DNA from: Methanoregulaceae archaeon
GTDB lineage: Archaea > Halobacteriota > Methanomicrobia > Methanomicrobiales > Methanospirillaceae
NCBI GenBank assembly: GCA_028679405.1
Contig: JAJRBP010000215.1
Location: 1 to 7,918, forward strand
DNA length: 7,918 nucleotides
Direction of reading: 5' to 3'
In this document: positions 5,464 through 7,918 of the stretch, in pieces
Layout: each line of letters opens with the position of its first letter
Numbering within the stretch: position 1 is the first letter of the stretch
Translations under genes and position numbers: made by a program
The notes under the pieces: generated by a model
Database searches by the model: none
Told to the model about the DNA's origin: nothing
The model's input: only the letters and a program-made list of their open reading frames with translations

Positions 5464-6388
5464 GGGCGGACTGGTAGGCGAGGAGAGCTTCGAGTACCTC
5501 GTCAACACCTTCGCCGGTTGCAGTCGACATATTTTTGTACACCCCCGACGGGAGAATATCGGCCTTGTTCGCTGCAACGACTACGGGAGATTCTATCGTG
5601 CTCTTCACTTCTTCGAGGAGATTCTCCTGGTCTTCGAGAGGGTACCCGCATGTCCCGCTCGGGTCGATGATGAACAGGATCACGTCGGCGATCCGTCCCA
5701 TGGCGCACATTGCCTGGCGTTCTATCCGGTTTCTCTTCTCTGGCGGGCGGTCGAGGACTCCAGGGGTGTCGATAAACTGAATCCTGCCGCATCCCGTTTC
5801 GCGGTGTCCGACAATGATCCCCTGGGTGGTGAATGCGTACCCGGCAACTTCAGGCGCAGCGGTGGAGACGAGCCTGATAAAGGAGGATTTTCCCACGTTG
5901 GGATATCCTGCGACTACTATGGTGAAGGAGTCGTCCACGTGAGGCAGTTTCCGGAGCACGTTCCTGACATCGTTGAGGAACCTGAGATCGCCGTCGACCT
6001 GGTGGACGACCGAGGAGAGCCTTGCGACTGCCCGGCGCCTCGAGATCGCAGTAACATCCGCCCTGCGGGTCTCCATGACAAGGGGAGGCCCATGGAGACG
6101 CGACCAGCGGGCAGCCCATCCCACGGCCCCGAGGGACTTCTTCAGCCGCTCTATCCCGTAGAGGATCTCCACGAGTTCACGGTAAAAAGGGGGGAGTTCG
6201 TCGAAATCCGGAAAGGAACTTATCACCTGGACCAGCCGGTCATGGATTGCCTGGCCTATTGCACGGACAAACTCCTGGTTTGCCCTGTCCTTATTGCGTT
6301 TTTCCCGCATCTTCGCCGCAGCCCTCCGGAGGCTCCGGTCCATGATCTCATCGGCGGTCGGGACGGTCGGTATCTTCTCAAACTCCAC
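5423..6388 (-). CDS. NOG1-family GTPase (Obg/HflX superfamily)
   Basis: A 321-residue P-loop GTPase. Residues 1-150 form the helical NOG1 N-terminal domain (start MEFEKIPTVPTADEIMDRSL, with a basic FVRAIGQAIHDRL helix). The G domain follows: G1 GYPNVGKS (161-168), switch threonines in YAFTTQG (184-190), G3 DTPG (207-210), G4 NKAD (274-277) and a G5-like STATGEG (288-294). In eukaryotes NOG1 acts in maturation of the large (60S) ribosomal subunit; the shorter archaeal form is presumed to do the same for 50S, which is inferred from homology. The chain ends soon after the G domain with a Pro/Ala-rich tail (SAPTASPGPMPEGNR), encoded antisense to the end of the protease gene. The start is a GTG at 6388-6386 with no Shine-Dalgarno but a TATA-like element about 25 bp upstream, so it is probably leaderless. 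The next in-frame ATG (residue 16) would cut into conserved sequence. Confidence 0.92.
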   Translation of the reverse strand: MEFEKIPTVPTADEIMDRSLRRAAAKMREKRNKDRANQEFVRAIGQAIHDRLVQVISSFPDFDELPPFYRELVEILYGIERLKKSLGAVGWAARWSRLHGPPLVMETRRADVTAISRRRAVARLSSVVHQVDGDLRFLNDVRNVLRKLPHVDDSFTIVVAGYPNVGKSSFIRLVSTAAPEVAGYAFTTQGIIVGHRETGCGRIQFIDTPGVLDRPPEKRNRIERQAMCAMGRIADVILFIIDPSGTCGYPLEDQENLLEEVKSTIESPVVVAANKADILPSGVYKNMSTATGEGVDEVLEALLAYQSAPTASPGPMPEGNR

Positions 6389-6406
6389 GGATATTCAGCA
6401 ACCTAA

Positions 6407-6418
6407 TGTATTTATGCA
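6407..6418. promoter_or_regulatory. Shared TATA-like element between NOG1 and the CBS regulator
   Basis: TGTATTTATGCA lies in the 50 bp between the divergent starts at 6388 (GTG, minus) and 6439 (ATG, plus). It reads as a TATA-like box on both strands (TGCATAAATACA on the minus). Its centre (about 6412.5) is 24.5 bp from the minus start and 26.5 bp from the plus start. Neither gene shows a Shine-Dalgarno, so leaderless transcripts in both directions from one element are the simplest reading. Confidence 0.6.
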
Positions 6419-6438
6419 AATCCACATGATCAATCATT

Positions 6439-7317
6439 ATGGATTTATCCCTGATCCAGAAAGACATTCTGATCACCCTCATAACCCTCTACCAGGAACA
6501 GTCCCATCCGATAAAAGGGGAGGAGATCGCTGAGATCATCCAACGGAATCCGGGGACTGTCCGGAACCAGATGCAGGCGTTGAAGGCGATCGGGCTGGTT
6601 GACGGGGTACCGGGGCCGAAGGGAGGATACACTCCGACCTCGATTGCATACGAGGAGCTGAACCTGGACGGATCGGAAGGTGATTATGACGTCCTTATAT
6701 CGAGAGACGGGATACCGGTAAAGGGGGTGACCGTCTCCGAGATCGACCTCACCACCCTCTGCCACCCTGATGTCTGCCATGCCCTGATCAAACTGATCGG
6801 GAGCGTGAAGGTGTTTGAGGTCGGAGACCAGATCACGATCGGACCGACCCCGGTGAACAAACTCCTCGTAAGGGGAGAGATCTTTGGGAAGGACGAGGTC
6901 AAGCAATCCCTCCTCCTCTCGATCTTCGAGATGATCTCGCTCCCCAAAAAACCTATCCGGCATTACATGTCGAGCCCCCTGATCACGCTCGGCAGCACCA
7001 GATCCCTCTCCGACGCGCTCCATCTTTTCAATGCGCATCATATCCATGGCGCCCCGGTCATGGATGGGGACAAACTCAGGGGCATCATCACTTTAAGCGA
7101 TATTTCCCGTGCAATTGAGGATAGAATTCCGCTCGATACCCCTGTCTCGCTGGTTATGACTACAGACGTCGTGAAGGCACCTGCCGACGTACATCTCTAC
7201 GAGGTGATCACGAGGTTCAAGGAAAGAGAGATCGGTCGGCTCGTGGTGGTCGAGGGAGACACCCCGGTTGGAATCCTCACACAGTCGGATATTATCAGGG
7301 TGTTTCCTTCGCTTTGA
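6439..7317 (+). CDS. Winged-helix transcriptional regulator with C-terminal CBS-domain pair
   Basis: A 292-residue cytoplasmic protein in three parts. Residues 1-75 are a winged helix-turn-helix (helices around ILITLITLYQEQ, HPIKGEEIAEIIQ and GTVRNQMQALKAIGLVDGV, wing GPKGGYTPT). Residues 82-168 are a middle domain with VLISRDGIPVKGVTVSEIDL and a later GDQITIGPTPVNKLLVRGEI that I cannot name. Residues about 172-226 and 236-291 form a CBS pair (RHYMSSPLITLGSTRSLSDA... GIITLSDISRA; SLVMTTDVVKAPADVHLYEV... GILTQSDIIRV), the usual adenine-nucleotide or S-adenosylmethionine-binding Bateman module. Such archaeal proteins are annotated as predicted regulators with C-terminal CBS domains. DNA binding controlled by a nucleotide ligand is the likely mode; the target genes are unknown. 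The ATG at 6439 lacks a Shine-Dalgarno and lies 26.5 bp from the shared TATA element. A T-run follows the gene at 7336. Confidence 0.9.
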   Translation: MDLSLIQKDILITLITLYQEQSHPIKGEEIAEIIQRNPGTVRNQMQALKAIGLVDGVPGPKGGYTPTSIAYEELNLDGSEGDYDVLISRDGIPVKGVTVSEIDLTTLCHPDVCHALIKLIGSVKVFEVGDQITIGPTPVNKLLVRGEIFGKDEVKQSLLLSIFEMISLPKKPIRHYMSSPLITLGSTRSLSDALHLFNAHHIHGAPVMDGDKLRGIITLSDISRAIEDRIPLDTPVSLVMTTDVVKAPADVHLYEVITRFKEREIGRLVVVEGDTPVGILTQSDIIRVFPSL

Positions 7318-7330
7318 GCAGTACTTCGCT

Positions 7331-7355
7331 CCTGCTTTTTTCCCGCACCGGGAAA
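7331..7355 (+). terminator. Probable terminator after the CBS regulator
   Basis: Nineteen bases after the TGA at 7317 comes a run of six T (7336-7341) preceded by CCTGC, a typical archaeal U-tract terminator. It overlaps a short inverted repeat, TTTCCC (7339-7344) and GGGAAA (7350-7355) with a 5-nt loop, and a second run of six T follows at 7365-7370. Either T-run could end the transcript. Confidence 0.5.
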
Positions 7356-7364
7356 CCAGACAAC

Positions 7365-7388
7365 TTTTTTATCGAAAAGGACTATACG
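7365..7388 (+). promoter_or_regulatory. Candidate distal promoter of the histone gene
   Basis: TTTTTTATCGAAAAGGACTATACG contains two overlapping possibilities: TTTTTTAT (7365-7372) as a TATA-like box, or GAAAAGG followed by ACTATACG (7381-7388) as a BRE plus TATA. Both would give a histone leader of roughly 75-95 nt. A second TATA-like CTTTATCC at 7431-7438 would give a leader of only about 27 nt. The sequence alone does not decide. Confidence 0.35.
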
Positions 7389-7436
7389 GATGTAGTGCAT
7401 CCCGGTAACCGGGGTGATTCTGGCAGGCGTCTTTAT

Positions 7437-7476
7437 CCGGAAACTGATGATCCTATCAGTTCCGGGGGCGTCCGGA
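7437..7476 (+). promoter_or_regulatory. Overlapping inverted repeats in the histone upstream/leader region
   Basis: The left arm CCGGAAACTGAT (7437-7448) pairs with ATCAGTTCCGG (7455-7465), giving 11 bp with one bulged A and a 6-nt loop GATCCT. The same TCCGG (7461-7465) can instead pair with CCGGA at 7472-7476, which includes the first bases of the Shine-Dalgarno GGAGGAT. In addition TCCTATC (7451-7457) is complementary to GATAGGA (7478-7484), just before the ATG. If transcribed, these are mutually exclusive pairings around a ribosome binding site. If transcription starts near 7460, the palindrome could be a DNA site instead. Confidence 0.45.
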
Positions 7477-7480
7477 GGAT
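7474..7480 (+). promoter_or_regulatory. Strong Shine-Dalgarno of the histone gene
   Basis: GGAGGAT lies 6 bases before the ATG at 7487. It is the strongest ribosome binding site in the window, in contrast with the apparently leaderless neighbours. It fixes the histone start and implies a real 5' leader. Confidence 0.8.
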
Positions 7481-7486
7481 AGGACA

Positions 7487-7696
7487 ATGACCGGGATACC
7501 ACGTGCGACTGTCGCACGGATTATTAAATCCGCCGGTGCGGAAAGGGTTTCGAAGGATGCGAGCGAGGCACTTGCGGTTCTTATGGAAGAGTATGCGGCC
7601 TCCATCGCCCGCGAGGCGCTCAAGCTCTCGAGCCATTCGGATAGGAAGACGATCAGGGCGGCCGATATCCGGATGGCTGCGGACATCCTGAAATAA
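7487..7696 (+). CDS. Archaeal histone (HMf/HTZ-type)
   Basis: A 69-residue single histone fold that dimerises and wraps DNA in archaeal chromatin. The sequence follows the HMfB pattern closely: IPRATVARIIKSAGAERVSK (4-23, first helix and loop 1), the long central helix ASEALAVLMEEYAASIAREA (25-44), then HSDRKTIRAADIRMAADILK (50-69) with the DNA-contacting R-K-T motif at 53-55. There is no N- or C-terminal tail, as usual for euryarchaeal histones. The start is set by GGAGGAT 6 bases upstream. The gene appears monocistronic: a terminator-like region lies upstream and the next gene has its own promoter. Methanogens often encode several histones, so this may be one paralogue. Expression is expected to be high, and the inverted repeats upstream could tune it, which is inference. 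Confidence 0.96.
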   Translation: MTGIPRATVARIIKSAGAERVSKDASEALAVLMEEYAASIAREALKLSSHSDRKTIRAADIRMAADILK

Positions 7697-7776
7697 CGCC
7701 ACAATCGGCTTTGTTCCTGACTGGACAATTCGATCGTGAAGGGTGGCACCAGGGGAAATAAGGTTGAAATGTCCCG

Positions 7777-7781
7777 TTTTT
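7777..7781 (+). terminator. Weak T-run after the histone gene
   Basis: Five T after GTCCCG, about 80 bp past the histone stop, is the first T-run downstream. A longer run of eight T (7839-7846) lies just before the next ATG and could also stop histone transcripts. No clear stem was found. Confidence 0.3.
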
Positions 7782-7794
7782 ACCGATCAGGGCA

Positions 7795-7810
7795 CGAATA
7801 AAGTATATTA
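7795..7810 (+). promoter_or_regulatory. Promoter of the PRC-barrel gene
   Basis: CGAATAAAGTATATTA combines a purine-rich BRE-like CGAATAAA with the TATA-like GTATATTA (7803-7810). A start about 26 bp downstream, near 7833, gives a leader of about 15 nt made mainly of a pyrimidine tract with eight T and no Shine-Dalgarno. A second weaker element, CTTTAAGTA at about 7816-7824, would give a leaderless message. Confidence 0.5.
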
Positions 7811-7847
7811 GACATCTTTAAGTAGTACGACGACCCTCTTTTTTTTC

Positions 7848-7918
7848 ATGACAAAGACACTGGCCCGGAATCTCTCGAAGAAGAAGATCATGACCACGGA
7901 CGGTAAAGTCATCGGGAC
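7848..7918 (+). CDS. PRC-barrel domain protein (N-terminal part, runs off right edge)
   Basis: Only 23 codons are present. ARNLSKKKIMTTDGKVIG matches the opening strands of the small archaeal PRC-barrel proteins (PF05239), which are about 80-100 residues long and are related to the barrel of RimM and photosynthetic reaction-centre H subunits. The archaeal stand-alone versions have no established function; RNA-processing or cell-division roles have been proposed for different subgroups. The ATG at 7848 follows a T8-C tract without a ribosome binding site. With so few residues visible the family call is good but not certain. Confidence 0.75.
   Translation, partial: MTKTLARNLSKKKIMTTDGKVIG

Noticed and set aside
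5804..6406. 200-codon plus-strand open frame opposite NOG1
   Set aside because: It is antisense to the GTPase G domain and N-terminal domain, with no motif of its own.
6445..7047. 200-codon minus-strand open frame opposite the CBS regulator
   Set aside because: It is antisense to a well-supported gene; its Asp/Arg/Leu-rich composition is typical of a reverse-strand shadow.
1..7918. CRISPR array, defence island, mobile element or new multi-gene system
   Set aside because: There are no spaced repeats, transposase, integrase or toxin/nuclease cassettes; the genes are mostly conserved archaeal core functions in ordinary arrangement.

Overview
The window looks like a piece of a methanogenic archaeal chromosome, most likely from the order Methanomicrobiales. 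The grounds are an archaeal histone, a FEN-1 flap endonuclease with a C-terminal PCNA-binding peptide, an archaeal-type presenilin/signal-peptide-peptidase homologue very like the characterised Methanoculleus marisnigri enzyme (PSH), an archaeal NOG1-type GTPase, a winged-helix/CBS regulator, a PRC-barrel protein and TATA-box promoters with many apparently leaderless starts. The assignment to order rests on remembered family resemblance, not on a search.

Layout. 1-146 (minus) is the start of an adenosine-specific kinase family gene running off the left edge. 286-756 (plus) is a GyrI-like small-molecule-binding protein. 757-1376 holds no intact gene; its minus strand carries what may be a frameshifted remnant (about 882-1330). 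1377-2432 (plus) is a CorA-type divalent cation transporter, convergent with a zinc-ribbon single-pass membrane protein (2483-2992, minus). 4518-3164 (minus) is a likely two-gene unit: a 104-residue two-TM coiled-coil protein, then FEN-1. Divergent from it, 4576-5463 (plus) is the presenilin-like aspartyl protease, whose 3' end overlaps the 3' end of the NOG1 GTPase (5423-6388, minus) by 41 bp. Divergent from NOG1, 6439-7317 (plus) is a winged-helix + CBS-pair regulator. 7487-7696 (plus) is the histone, and 7848 to the right edge is the start of a PRC-barrel protein.

The genes are mostly core housekeeping or regulatory functions and do not form one pathway. The most coherent theme is promoter economy. 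Two divergent pairs (two-TM protein/presenilin homologue, NOG1/CBS regulator) are each separated by about 50-57 bp with one AT-rich TATA-like element placed roughly 25-31 bp from both start codons, so both directions could be leaderless and share one element. The histone has a strong Shine-Dalgarno and, just upstream, inverted repeats that could form mutually exclusive stems, one of them covering that Shine-Dalgarno.

I found no CRISPR array, insertion sequence, tRNA, rRNA or recognisable new multi-gene system. The least explained items are the 757-1376 gap, the histone leader repeats, the two small membrane proteins (zinc-ribbon and two-TM coiled-coil), and the inverted repeat after FEN-1.
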